Positions 53,917 to 62,828 are shown, counted from the stretch's first letter. The stretch: DNA of 64,000 nucleotides from Candidatus Melainabacteria bacterium (GCA_016212515.1 JACRFZ010000024.1:1-64000); one strand, 5' to 3'. The notes: generated from the sequence alone by a model not told the origin. Program-made: numbers and translations.

Positions 53917-54853
53917 CGACGAAAAAGAAGAAGAAGCAAAAGAAGAAATAGCGCTTACCCCAGCGCCGGAGTGTCTGACCATAAGGGATGAGCTTTCGGC
54001 TCTTATTGATGGGCAGGTGTCCGGCAGTCTAAAGAGCCAGATTGAAGACCATCTTGGCGGTTGTGAAAGCTGCCGGCACGAATTAGACAGCCTCAAGCAG
54101 GTGCAGAGCTTCCTGGCTAAGGCTTTCAGCCAGTCAGCCGAAGATACCCCTGATATATGGGCCAAAATGGCCGCCAGCGTTCCTTCTATATGTGACGTTA
54201 TTCAGGAAGACCTTTCTGCTTACTTGGACGGAGAATTGACCGTTCCCGCCCAGGAAGGCGTCAATCAACATCTTAAGGAATGCCAGACCTGCCTTGGTCT
54301 ATTCAAAGATTTGAACGCCACCAACCGATTGTTGGTTAAAGGGTTGGAATTGCCTGCCAGTACCACGGTGGATATCTGGAGCGGTGTTAAGGCCCGCCTC
54401 AATGCCGACTGTGCCCTTATAGATAATGAGCTTTCCGCTTATTTAGACCAGGAAGTAGTGACCCTGCGCCACCGGGCCATCACCAAGCATTTGACAGACT
54501 GTGCCGGTTGCCAGGAGGAGTTCGCCAAGATTTCCTCCATTGGGGAGTTGATCCGAGATTCTTATAAGCCTGTCATCCCCGATGATTTTGACCTCTGGCC
54601 GGGTATCAAAAGTAAGTTGCAAGTGGTGCAGTTTACTCCCAAGGCCCAGCCTAAGGCTCGCGGTATAGACCGGCGTGTATACATCGGTGCCGCGTGCGCC
54701 GCGGGTTTTGTAGCTCTGTTTGGCCTGACTGCTCTCTGGCTCAACAGCCCGGGTGACAGTTCCTTGCGCCGAGTTAGTGCGGAAGAGTATTTAATCGACT
54801 CAACCTTGCTAGAACCTGCTGATAAAGCCGAAACTATCATTTATGAAGAGTAG
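53909..54853 (+). CDS. Anti-sigma factor with three tandem zinc-finger (ZAS-like) domains
   Basis: 314 residues from the ATG at 53909, inside the end of the sigma gene. Three HxxxCxxC motifs are evenly spaced by 73 residues: HLGGCESC (H48, C52, C55), HLKECQTC (H121, C125, C128) and HLTDCAGC (H194, C198, C201). Each is preceded by a conserved LSAYLD-type helix, so the ASD/ZAS-type module is triplicated. A transmembrane segment lies at about 257-278 and a 36-residue C-terminus follows outside. Single ZAS anti-sigmas are common; three in one chain is unusual. It likely inhibits the upstream sigma and releases it on stress. Confidence 0.92.
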   Translation: MADDEKEEEAKEEIALTPAPECLTIRDELSALIDGQVSGSLKSQIEDHLGGCESCRHELDSLKQVQSFLAKAFSQSAEDTPDIWAKMAASVPSICDVIQEDLSAYLDGELTVPAQEGVNQHLKECQTCLGLFKDLNATNRLLVKGLELPASTTVDIWSGVKARLNADCALIDNELSAYLDQEVVTLRHRAITKHLTDCAGCQEEFAKISSIGELIRDSYKPVIPDDFDLWPGIKSKLQVVQFTPKAQPKARGIDRRVYIGAACAAGFVALFGLTALWLNSPGDSSLRRVSAEEYLIDSTLLEPADKAETIIYEE

Positions 54854-54867
54854 GAGAGAAGCATTTC

Positions 54868-55425
54868 GTGAATTCTTCCAATAGTTCTTTTAAATCAATT
54901 GCCTTGTCAATGGCATCCTGTTCATTGCTTGGCTCGGGTCTAACTGAGCTGACTTTTGCTCAGGCATGTCTGGCGCAAGATGGAAGCTCTGGAAGTTCTT
55001 CCGGCTGCATAGACTGGTCCAAGCTTGAGCTTACTCCGCAGCAGAGTAACCAGGTACAACAGTTAGAACAGCAGTGGTACAAGGAATCCGGCGAGATCCT
55101 GCCCCAGATTCGAGAGGAGCAGTTGAAACTGCAGAAATTGCTGGCTGAGCATAATCCTGATTCAATGCAGATCGTTGGTTTGCAGCAGTCTATTGCCAGG
55201 CGCAAGGAGCAGTTGAATCTGGCTGCTATGCAGAACTATCTTTCCAAGAAGAAACTTCTGAATGATAAGCAGCAATTGCAGTTCGAGCAGATGATTCAGC
55301 AGAATATGACCAAGCGTCGAATGCAGCTTTACCCGGGTTCTCAGACTGAACCCATGCCCGACAAAATACAAATGCTGATGCAAAGAGTGAAGAATATATT
55401 CCCTATGGATAAAGGGAATCCTTAA
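54868..55425 (+). CDS. Spy/CpxP-like periplasmic protein
   Basis: 185 residues from GTG. A signal peptide (about 1-36, SLLGSGLTELTFAQACLAQ) precedes LELTPQQSNQVQQLEQQWY (54-72) and a long run of Gln/Lys-rich helices (EEQLKLQKLLAEHNPDS, RRKEQLNLAAMQNYLSKKK), with an LTxxQ motif typical of the Spy, CpxP and ZraP heavy-metal sensor chaperones. It follows the anti-sigma gene by 14 bases. Such proteins bind unfolded proteins or metal, so it could be both output and sensor of the sigma pair. Confidence 0.85.
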   Translation: MNSSNSSFKSIALSMASCSLLGSGLTELTFAQACLAQDGSSGSSSGCIDWSKLELTPQQSNQVQQLEQQWYKESGEILPQIREEQLKLQKLLAEHNPDSMQIVGLQQSIARRKEQLNLAAMQNYLSKKKLLNDKQQLQFEQMIQQNMTKRRMQLYPGSQTEPMPDKIQMLMQRVKNIFPMDKGNP

Positions 55426-55462
55426 TTAGGACCGCTGAAAAAACAAAATATGAATTGCCAGG

Positions 55463-55491
55463 AAAGGAAGTCGAAGACGGCTTCCTTTTTT
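55463..55491 (+). terminator. Rho-independent terminator of the sigma operon
   Basis: AAAGGAAG (55463-55470) pairs with CTTCCTTT (55481-55488) around a ten-base loop, followed by a run of six T (to 55491). It lies 38 bases after the Spy-like gene and closes the sigma, anti-sigma and Spy-like transcript. Confidence 0.85.
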
Positions 55492-56134
55492 GTCGACTCA
55501 CCTTTGCTGAAGGCTTCCGGGCTTAGTATTGCCTATGGTGGCATATCCAATTGCTCGCTTTCAGATAGCAGTATTGACTTGTCCTGTCTTCCGAGATTGA
55601 AAATGGCTTGGCTACTAGATTATGAGCAATTAAGCAATCATTTTCTCTTTATATTCAGAACTTAATGAAGTGCGGGTAATGTTTTCTAACTCTTCACATG
55701 TCCGGAAATCAAGTGTCCTTCTGGGTTTTAAGAGATCGGACTTTTCTTGGGGTGGGGCTATTTTTATTGCATATGCATCGCATGTGCTTATGGGCGGTTT
55801 GTGAAGATCTTTCAGACATGGTTGTACATCTTGATTGCATCGAAATATGCGCGGCGTGTATGCTTGAGGCTTGCTTTGGGCTATTTAAGGTATAAGGAGT
55901 TTGGATGCACTTGCAGATGCAATACCACTAGTGGTGGCGTAAATTAAAACTGATCTTTGCCTCTGATCAAGTTGGAACTAATCTCGTATAATGATTCACT
56001 GTTAATAGGACAAGCGACTTATGCGGTCCTGAATACAAAGTATATAGCTCGGTCGACAACTGTCTTGCCGTTTCAATCCACTTGTAACGGCAATTTAGAG
56101 AGAGTCCTGTTTTGGCATGGCCAAAGGAAATTGA
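55492..56134. other. 643-base gene-poor stretch
   Basis: Open frames of 60-75 residues at about 55450-56180 lack ribosome-binding sites and have compositions unlike neighbours (many Cys, Leu, Ile, Ser); I reject them. The base composition is more AT-rich than around it. It includes a dispersed palindrome (55924-55935). It may be remnant or regulatory DNA. Confidence 0.4.
55919..55939. repeat. Copy 2 of the short dispersed palindromic repeat
   Basis: Contains the perfect 12-bp palindrome ACCACTAGTGGT (55924-55935) and aligns with the 22 bases at 15033-15054. A related element with the 14-bp palindrome TGGTAGTACTACCA occurs at 56881-56894. Seen by eye only. Confidence 0.4.
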
Positions 56135-56716
56135 GTGAGAATGACGACTGTAACGGTTGTAATGAAAAGAATGGGATATGAGCAAGCTGAGATTGATTAT
56201 GCAGCTCTACCCTCCGGTGCTGTGGCTCTGCTTCCCAAGCACACGCGTAATTTTGGAGTTGTGAGCGGCGGACTGGCTGTTCCCATTGACCAGGGAAAAC
56301 TCAGGCAGTTAATCAGCATAGCTGTTAGATATAGGGCTCGCCTTTCAGCCTTGAAATTACGTGACCTGAATGAACGCGACCAGAGCTGGTATGCCATCAC
56401 CCAGAGCGCCGAAGGTACATTTGAAAGCGGACCGCGTCGTGAATCTTACTGGCGCAACAAAAGCCTCTTTGTGCGTAGGATTTCTATTAAAGAGGAATTC
56501 GGTACGAGGTATCTGCCGGTCTCGACTGAGATTGCTTGCATGCTGGGAAGTGATGCAAAGGCTCTTCTTACAATTAAAGAAGGTGAGTATCAGGCAAGGT
56601 TTGATGTTATGTCCGAAAACGGACAATCAGGCTATTGCCTGGAGGGTTTGGACTATGACCTGGCCCTGAGCGAGGTCTTTAGTTTGCTCTCGGAAGTGGA
56701 AAATTTAAGCGCCTGA
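56135..56716 (+). CDS. Hypothetical protein
   Basis: 193 residues from a GTG with AAAGGAAA about six bases upstream (ATG at 56141 is an alternative). LPKHTRNFGVVSGGLAVPI and RYRARLSALKLRDLNERDQSWYAITQ look like a compact alpha/beta fold; the middle has RGTFESGPRRESYW-like positions and the C-terminus EVFSLLSEVENLSA. No family recognised. It is isolated between the gene-poor stretch and a terminator. Confidence 0.6.
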   Translation: MRMTTVTVVMKRMGYEQAEIDYAALPSGAVALLPKHTRNFGVVSGGLAVPIDQGKLRQLISIAVRYRARLSALKLRDLNERDQSWYAITQSAEGTFESGPRRESYWRNKSLFVRRISIKEEFGTRYLPVSTEIACMLGSDAKALLTIKEGEYQARFDVMSENGQSGYCLEGLDYDLALSEVFSLLSEVENLSA

Positions 56717-56783
56717 CATAAGCCAAGGCGCTCTACATAAAGCTATTCGAGCGAAGCTCTTTGAGTTTCGTCGGAGTCCCTGT

Positions 56784-56816
56784 GACCGCCGGTCTTTGAG
56801 CCGGCGGTCTTATTTT
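56784..56816 (+). terminator. Rho-independent terminator
   Basis: GACCGCCGG (56784-56792) pairs with CCGGCGGTC (56801-56809) with an eight-base loop, followed by TTATTTT. It ends the transcript of the hypothetical gene at 56135-56716. Confidence 0.85.
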
Positions 56817-56880
56817 GGACACATTTGGCGTCCCCATTCACTGCCACGGTGAATTTCAAATCCATAACAATCGGCTATTG

Positions 56881-56894
56881 TGGTAGTACTACCA
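56881..56894. repeat. 14-bp perfect palindrome TGGTAGTACTACCA
   Basis: A perfect palindrome 42 bases before the stop end of the coiled-coil gene. It is followed by GTGGT and shares the ACCA/TGGT arms with the repeats at 15033 and 55919. Possible protein-binding site, weak support. Confidence 0.3.
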
Positions 56895-56936
56895 GTGGTT
56901 TCAGCTCTTCCCGAATCGAAACGATTGCATCTCTGG

Positions 56937-57539
56937 TTATTTGGTTTTGTTCTTTGGGAGCGGCCTGGCTGATTTTGTCTGGGAGCCAGGCTTGCCTTTG
57001 ACCGGCGGTGTTGCCTCGGCCAGGTCCTGGTCGGCTACGACGGCCTTAAGCTCCTTTGCTGATTTCTCAAGTTCCAGAATGTTTTTCTGACACTCTTTCA
57101 GCTCTTCGTCGCTTAACCCCGGACTGAGGTTTTTTTTGTTCAGCTTGCGCTCTTCCGCGATGGAGTTGAGGGTATGTTTGACTTTGCCGATATCCACCAG
57201 GGTTTCATCAAGCTCGGCTTTGACCTGGTTCTCGACTTCCTCGCTGCGCTTGACCGCCGCTTTGAAGCGTTTTTCAAGATCGGCAAATTTGGCAGGGCTG
57301 AGGGCTTTTGCCGGCAGTTTTTCGACGCGATCCAGCTCATCTGAAACTTGATCAAGCTGATTGGCAACGCTCTCCAATTCCTTAGCCCGTTTGCTGACTC
57401 TGGCGGTCAGTTCGCTCATCTTGCTCACCGGATCGGTTGCATAACTAAGGTCTTCAGCACTAGCTGCCGGACCGGCTGTCCATGCCATTGAAGTGGACAG
57501 TGCAAGGGCCCAAGTGAAACTGAGCATTAGATTCTTCAC
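56937..57539 (-). CDS. Secreted coiled-coil protein
   Basis: 200 residues from a GTG at 57539, with GGGAG seven bases upstream; an earlier start would add unconserved sequence. The signal peptide (LMLSFTWALALSTSMAWTAG-PAASA) is followed by long heptad-rich helices (SKRAKELESVANQLDQVSDE, KRSEEVENQVKAELDETLVD, ECQKNILELEKSAKELKAVV) and a Lys/Pro-rich tail. Likely periplasmic or envelope-attached. Divergent from argS. Confidence 0.7.
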   Translation of the reverse strand: MKNLMLSFTWALALSTSMAWTAGPAASAEDLSYATDPVSKMSELTARVSKRAKELESVANQLDQVSDELDRVEKLPAKALSPAKFADLEKRFKAAVKRSEEVENQVKAELDETLVDIGKVKHTLNSIAEERKLNKKNLSPGLSDEELKECQKNILELEKSAKELKAVVADQDLAEATPPVKGKPGSQTKSARPLPKNKTK

Positions 57540-57771
57540 AGGCTTTCTCCCAGGTGAAATATGGCGGCTCAGATCATAGCAGGTGCCTGAGTTGCTCCTG
57601 CGGTTGCCGGCGGATAAATCGACCGGCGGCGGTGTCCCGCTTGCTTTCCGGGGAGGCGCCCAGCGCCAAAAGTGCAAGGAAGTCTGCAAGCTTGCTTCAA
57701 GATGAGCAAATCGGTACTTGGAATGTAATATCATGACCAATCTGGAGATCTGTCGGGAGCACGGAAGTTTC

Positions 57772-59535
57772 ATGATTAAGGAAAAGCTGGCTGAAATAGT
57801 GGCCAGGGCTTTTGAGAGTGCATGCGCTGAGGGCAAGATGGGGGAACTGAAGGAGTGCCCGGTGCCCATTCAGATCGAACGACCTAAGCTGGCTGAACAC
57901 GGGGACCTGGCTTGCGGCGTCGCCATGAAGCTGGCCGCTCCCTTGCGCTCCAATCCTCTGAAAATTGCTCAGACGCTGGCTGAGCACATTGGTCGCGACA
58001 AAGAGGCCAATGGTAATCGGATCACTTCCTTTGCCGTCGCCCCGCCCGGTTTCATCAATTTCAAGTTGGGTAGTGCCTGGCTCAATCAAAGTTTGTCCCG
58101 CATCTTAATTGAGGGTGCCGACTACGGAAAACTTGATATGGGGCGGGGAAAACGTGTCCTGGTGGAGTATGTTTCCGCCAACCCTACCGGTGATTTGCAC
58201 ATCGGACACGGCCGTAACGCCGTTTTCGGTAGCTGCCTGGTGAACCTCCTCAAGTTTGCCGGTTATGAGGTAGAGGCAGAGTTTTACATTAATGATGCCG
58301 GTGAACAAATTTTGCAGCTCGGGCGTTGCGCCTATGCCCTGTATCGCAGACTTCAGGGCGTGGAGGTGGAATATCCGACGGAGGGCTATCCGGAAGAATA
58401 CCTGAGCGAATTTGTTGCTCCGATTGTGGAGAGAGAGGGTCAGGCTTTCCTCTCTCTCAGTGAGGAAGAAGGCGCCGTCAAGCTTGCCGATCTGACTATG
58501 GCGGAAATAATCGAACACCAGAAGAAACTCTTGGCCAAGCTTCATGTCGAGTTCGATCGTTGGTACTCGGAGCGGGCCTTGCATAAGCGCGATCAAGTCA
58601 AGCAGGTGCTTGAGGAGTTTCTCAAGCATGGCTTCAGTTACGAGAACGAAGGCGCTCTCTGGCTTAAAACCACCGAGCTTGGCGATGAAAGAGACAGGGT
58701 ATTACGCAAGTCTTCCGGGGCAACTACCTACCTGGCTAATGATTCCGCCTATCACCTTGATAAATACAGACGGGGCTATGATTTGATGGTGAATGTCTGG
58801 GGGGCCGACCATCACGGTCAGGTTCCCGGGCTCAAGGGGGCTATGAAGGCTCTGGGCGAAGATCCGGAGCGTCTGGAGGTAGTTCTCACCCAGATTGTCA
58901 ATTTGAGCCGTGACGGGCAGATAGTACGCATGTCAAAACGTATGGGCACGGTAGTCATGCTGGGCGAAGTCATGGATGAGGTGGGTGTGGACGCTGTGCG
59001 TTATTACCTGGCTGAGTCCTCTCCACAAAATTCCATTAATTTCGACCTGGAGCTGGCTAAGAAAACGAGCCGGGAGAATCCTGCCTTTTATATTCAATAT
59101 GCCCATGCTCGTTGCTGCGCCATATTGCGCAAGGCTCTCGAGCCCAGCCAGGGACAAGAAGGCCAGTTGCCGGCGCCGGTGACTGAGAGCCAGTGGCAGT
59201 CTTTCTTGCAGGAGTATAAGACTGATCCCGATGTCTTCGAGTCTATATTTGCGGACAGCTCGGAGGAAGTCGTTCAGCATCAAAAGGCGCTCATTCGGCG
59301 GCTGGAGCTCTTTCCTGAGGAAGTGCGGGAAGCGGTGGAAACCAGGCAGCCAGGTCGCCTGGCCCGGTATGCCTTTGAGCTGGCAAATGAATTGCAGAAG
59401 TTTTACGAGGTCTCAAGGGTCATTACCGATCAATTATCGGTCACGAAAGCCAGGCTGGGTCTTATTTTGGCCACAAAGCAGGTACTTTCCAATGCGCTGG
59501 GCATAATAGGGGTATCGGCGCCGGAGCGAATGTAA
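57772..59535 (+). CDS. argS: Arginyl-tRNA synthetase
   Basis: 587 residues, a class Ia enzyme. EYVSANPTGDLHIGHGRNAVFG includes the HIGH-type motif HIGH, and IVRMSKRMGTVV the KMSKS-type motif (MSKRM). The DALR anticodon-binding domain is at the C-terminus (RYAFELANELQKFYEVSRVI). The start at 57772 (MIKEKLAEIV) resembles known ArgS N-termini and has GGAAG just before; a TTG at 57718 and an ATG at 57733 are possible longer starts. Charges tRNA-Arg. Confidence 0.94.
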   Translation: MIKEKLAEIVARAFESACAEGKMGELKECPVPIQIERPKLAEHGDLACGVAMKLAAPLRSNPLKIAQTLAEHIGRDKEANGNRITSFAVAPPGFINFKLGSAWLNQSLSRILIEGADYGKLDMGRGKRVLVEYVSANPTGDLHIGHGRNAVFGSCLVNLLKFAGYEVEAEFYINDAGEQILQLGRCAYALYRRLQGVEVEYPTEGYPEEYLSEFVAPIVEREGQAFLSLSEEEGAVKLADLTMAEIIEHQKKLLAKLHVEFDRWYSERALHKRDQVKQVLEEFLKHGFSYENEGALWLKTTELGDERDRVLRKSSGATTYLANDSAYHLDKYRRGYDLMVNVWGADHHGQVPGLKGAMKALGEDPERLEVVLTQIVNLSRDGQIVRMSKRMGTVVMLGEVMDEVGVDAVRYYLAESSPQNSINFDLELAKKTSRENPAFYIQYAHARCCAILRKALEPSQGQEGQLPAPVTESQWQSFLQEYKTDPDVFESIFADSSEEVVQHQKALIRRLELFPEEVREAVETRQPGRLARYAFELANELQKFYEVSRVITDQLSVTKARLGLILATKQVLSNALGIIGVSAPERM

Positions 59536-59641
59536 GATAAACTCCAGGAACTAATTCCGCGTCGTAAATAGTCCGGCACCTTTCCGGTCTTGGCAACCAG
59601 TGCTAGGCTAGTGATATGTCCTTTACGTCGAGGAGAGTTTT

Positions 59642-60451
59642 ATGCCTGAATTTAACAGGGCAGAAAATCCCGGGGATAACGAGAACAGGAAGGCTGAGGA
59701 ACTCAAGGAGAGTTTTATCCTCAGTCTCACCAACGAGGAGGGCATGCTCCTTCTTACCAGTGCCAGGCTCCTGGATAAGCTTGTGGCCGGTGTCACCATC
59801 CATGCCCAGGAGCGTGACCAGTTAATAAAGGAAATTATTGCCAAGCTGGACAAGAAAGTGCCGGAAGATGTATCCAGGGTAGCCGCTGAGCTGGCCGACG
59901 CCATAGTTGATTCGGTGATTTGCGAGGGCGAGCTGGAAGATGATTACGGCTTTCTCTCCGACTCCATTCCCATGGGAATAGGCGACGAAGATTTTCGCGC
60001 CCTGCGGCGGGACATAGCCGAAGAGATCATGAACGATGAGCGACTGGCGGAGAGCCCCGAGTTGCTGCAGCGGGATTTAAGCGGTGCCGGCGGTTTCTCA
60101 GTGCAGAAATTCGCTCGCGATCTGGATTTCGATCAATCCGTCTTTGACTATCCGATGTATAACACCGACAAGACATTACCGGTGCTGGAGCAGGCGCTAA
60201 TCAATCATCATAGCGTCAGAGCACACTATTACAGCATTTTGAGAGAAGCCGTGGATACAGTTACCCTGGATCCGCTAGTGATTTTGAAAGAGCATAGCCT
60301 CTGGCGAATGGTGGCTTATTGCCATGAACGCCGCGACATATTAGTTTTTCGCGTCGATAGAATCAAAGATATTGGCGAGACGAAGTCCAGTTTCAAAGCC
60401 CCCGCCGATGTTTCAAACTTGAGTTATAGTCGTCTGCCTGCTTATTCCTGA
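59642..60451 (+). CDS. WYL-domain protein without an obvious DNA-binding domain
   Basis: 269 residues with AGGAG eight bases ahead of the ATG. The N-terminal 155 residues are acidic helices (LTSARLLDKLVAGVTI, IMNDERLAESPELLQ) with no visible HTH. The C-terminal region (180-258) reads as a WYL domain: LEQALINHHSVRAHYYS, VTLDPLVILKEHSLWRMVAYCHE, and LVFRVDRIKDI; the signature WYL appears as WRM. WYL domains bind ligands, often nucleotides or ssDNA, and regulate defence or repair genes. Here only the sensor part can be recognised. Confidence 0.7.
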   Translation: MPEFNRAENPGDNENRKAEELKESFILSLTNEEGMLLLTSARLLDKLVAGVTIHAQERDQLIKEIIAKLDKKVPEDVSRVAAELADAIVDSVICEGELEDDYGFLSDSIPMGIGDEDFRALRRDIAEEIMNDERLAESPELLQRDLSGAGGFSVQKFARDLDFDQSVFDYPMYNTDKTLPVLEQALINHHSVRAHYYSILREAVDTVTLDPLVILKEHSLWRMVAYCHERRDILVFRVDRIKDIGETKSSFKAPADVSNLSYSRLPAYS

Positions 60452-60543
60452 AGCTTACAGAAAATCTATCCTCTCACGACCTTGCCGTCGTGCTATTTTG
60501 CTATGCTCAGCTTGAGGAATTGAGGAGCGCAAGAGGAAAGTTC

Positions 60544-61047
60544 ATGACAGATAACAGAAGCCCGTCGCCTGATGCAAAGGAAACCGGGAGGGTCGTGGCC
60601 ATAGGCAGCGATCACGCCGGATTTGAGCTGAAGCAGGCTGTTGCTCAGGTTCTGGAGAATATGGGCTATCAGGTTGTGGATTTCGGCACCAATTCCAAAG
60701 ATTCTTGTGATTATCCGGATTATGCCAGGCAGGTGGCCACTGCCGTTTCTGCCGGGCAGGCCGGGCGCGGCATTATTTGTTGCGGCTCGGGAATAGGTGT
60801 TTCCATTGTGGCCAATAAAGTGAGAAGGGTGCGTGCTGCTCTCGTTCATGACGCCGAACAGGCATCACTATCCAGGCAGCATAATGATGCCAATGTGCTC
60901 TGTCTGGCCGGGCGCTCCACTGCTGTCGAGACTCTCCCCGGCATCATCGATACCTGGATGAATACCGCCTTTGAGGGCGGCCGGCACGAGCGTCGCGTTA
61001 AGAAAATCGAAGTGAGCCGCTCTTTTGAGCAGGGTCTCTTCAGCTAG
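60544..61047 (+). CDS. rpiB: Ribose-5-phosphate isomerase B
   Basis: 167 residues from the ATG at 60544 with AGAGGAAAG upstream. SDHAGFELKQAV, DFGTNSKDSCDYPDYA, GIICCGSGIGVSIVANKV and RQHNDANVLCLAGR define the RpiB/LacAB family. C75-76-type Cys in ICCGSG and the His in SRQHNDAN are the catalytic positions. It interconverts ribose 5-phosphate and ribulose 5-phosphate, working with rpe at 3010. Its end overlaps the next convergent gene by eight bases. Confidence 0.95.
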   Translation: MTDNRSPSPDAKETGRVVAIGSDHAGFELKQAVAQVLENMGYQVVDFGTNSKDSCDYPDYARQVATAVSAGQAGRGIICCGSGIGVSIVANKVRRVRAALVHDAEQASLSRQHNDANVLCLAGRSTAVETLPGIIDTWMNTAFEGGRHERRVKKIEVSRSFEQGLFS

Positions 61048-61525
61048 TCTTCATTGACCGTTGAGCGGCTTCCTCTCTGCGCCAGACGGCGAAACATTGC
61101 GGCAGCAGTTCACCCCTTTCGTTATATGCCGGTCCAAGCAGCGTGGAGGCTGCTTCTCTTCTCAACCAATCGAATTCGAAACGGCTCAGGCATTCTCTAA
61201 AGCCTTCTATTTGTAGGGCGTCTTCCACACTCAAGCAATTTCTATTGTTCTTGCCGTATTCCAGCATCAGTGCGATACAAGCGGCACGCTTTCTTGCTTG
61301 CCTGGTTGAATGAATTCTCTTTTCCGGGTTATAGGAATTGCCCACAAGCACGTAGGCTCGTCCAGGCCAGGCTTGATTGCCTTTGTAGGCGGAGAGGTCC
61401 ACTTCCCGTCCGGCTGCCGGCGCTGCTCCGGTCTTCATCTCGCGGTGGCTGCGCGGCGCTTGGGCCTGCTTGGCGGAATCCTTCATATTGCTTAGAAGTC
61501 TTCTCACGTCTTCATTTCCGGCCAT
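61040..61525 (-). CDS. Hypothetical protein
   Basis: 161 residues with GGAGG about eight bases before the ATG. An N-terminal basic, disordered part (RSHREMKTGAAPAAGRE) is followed by WPGRAYVLVGNSYNPEKRIHS and a helical C-terminal half (LMLEYGKNNRNCLSVEDALQ, FEFDWLRREAASTLL). No family recognised. Convergent with rpiB and divergent from the glycerate kinase. Confidence 0.65.
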   Translation of the reverse strand: MAGNEDVRRLLSNMKDSAKQAQAPRSHREMKTGAAPAAGREVDLSAYKGNQAWPGRAYVLVGNSYNPEKRIHSTRQARKRAACIALMLEYGKNNRNCLSVEDALQIEGFRECLSRFEFDWLRREAASTLLGPAYNERGELLPQCFAVWRREEAAQRSMKTS

Positions 61526-61733
61526 AACAAAATCCTCCTCGGATGGGGAGCGCCTTTTCTTCTGACAGGTATTGCTGCTTCTCGACTAATCAGCCTGCCA
61601 ATCTGGTTTTCTCTAGACTGCCGGTTGCCTTTATGGGCAGTGGGCAGTTTGAATTTATTTCTTCTTCTTCTAATTTGCCCCAAGCGAAGGACCGATAAAC
61701 TAAAGTTGCTACTTTTATGGAAGAGGATTGGAA

Positions 61734-62828
61734 TTGCGTATATTGGTTTGCCCCTGTTCGTATAAAGGAACGATATCCGCCCTGGAGTTGGCTCAGGCAA
61801 TCGCCGAAGTGCTCGATGAGAAAGGGCATAGCAGCGAGCTGGCGCCTTTTGCCGATGGTGGTGACGATACCCTCGCTTGTCTCAAGCAGGTAAGAGGCGG
61901 GGAATTCGTCTACAAGGAGGTTTCGGGACCCACGGGCATCAAGGGGCTCTCGCGATATCTGAAATTTCCAGATCACGCCGTGGTTGAACTTGCCAGCGCT
62001 TCCGGTATTGCTCTTTTGCAGGAGGGGCAGTTGGATGCCCTGGGCGCTCAGACTGAGGGTTTTGGGCAGCTAATCAGGTTTGCAATTGAAGCCGGTGCCA
62101 GGCAGATCTTTCTCACCGTCGGCGGCAGTGCCTCTACTGATGGTGGCACAGGCGCCCTGCGAATGCTGGGCGCGCGCTTCCTGGACGGGGCCGGTTCTGA
62201 TATCGCCGCTGGTGGCGCGGCCTTGCTCTCACTGTCCAGCATCGACCTTGCGGAATTGAAAAAGCTTACTAAAGGTTGCACCTTTACGGTTATTTCGGAT
62301 GTCCATAATCCGCTCACCGGTCCGGATGGCGCCGCCAATGTTTTTGCCCCGCAAAAGGGGGCCGATGCGGCAGCAGTAGCCTTGCTGGATCGGGCTCTTG
62401 CACATTTTGCCGATTGCCTGGAGGCGGCTCTCGGTCGCAAGGGGCGAGATTTGCCCGGGGCTGGTAGTGCCGGTGGTGCTGGTTTCGGCCTCAGCATGGT
62501 GCTTGACGCTCCCATTGTTTCAGGATTTGACTGGCTCTCTCAGGAATTGCATTTGCAGGAGAAATTGCAGCGCTGTCAGGCTGTAGTAGTGGCTGAGGGG
62601 CGCATTGATAGTCAGTCTCTCTCCGGTAAATCAGTCGGCCGCCTGATCGAAATGGCCAGGCAGAGCGGCTGCCTGGTCTATGGGCTGCCCGCCCTGGTGG
62701 AGCCCGGGCTCAGCGCCGAGAAACTGGGAATGACGGCCCTCACTTCCGTGGCAGAGCCAGGCAAGACTGCCGGTCTGAAGGAGGTCAAGGAAAAAGCGGC
62801 CATGCTTTTGCCTGACGCCTTAGACTAG
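61734..62828 (+). CDS. Glycerate kinase (GarK/GlxK type)
   Basis: 364 residues. RILVCPCSYKGTISALELAQAI, ELAPFADGGDDTL, ELASASGIALL, VGGSASTDGGTGALRMLGARF, PLTGPDGAANVFAPQKGA and GAGSAGGAGFGLSMVL are the signature segments of GlxK-type kinases that phosphorylate glycerate at C2. Two TTGs compete for the start, at 61728 and 61734; GAGGA lies eight bases before 61734. Glycerate kinase returns glyoxylate-derived glycerate to glycolysis, fitting with aceA upstream in the window, by inference. Confidence 0.93.
   Translation: MRILVCPCSYKGTISALELAQAIAEVLDEKGHSSELAPFADGGDDTLACLKQVRGGEFVYKEVSGPTGIKGLSRYLKFPDHAVVELASASGIALLQEGQLDALGAQTEGFGQLIRFAIEAGARQIFLTVGGSASTDGGTGALRMLGARFLDGAGSDIAAGGAALLSLSSIDLAELKKLTKGCTFTVISDVHNPLTGPDGAANVFAPQKGADAAAVALLDRALAHFADCLEAALGRKGRDLPGAGSAGGAGFGLSMVLDAPIVSGFDWLSQELHLQEKLQRCQAVVVAEGRIDSQSLSGKSVGRLIEMARQSGCLVYGLPALVEPGLSAEKLGMTALTSVAEPGKTAGLKEVKEKAAMLLPDALD

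Noticed and set aside
55450..55895. Overlapping open frames of 60-75 residues after the terminator
   Set aside because: No start signals; composition differs from real genes nearby; begins inside the terminator region.
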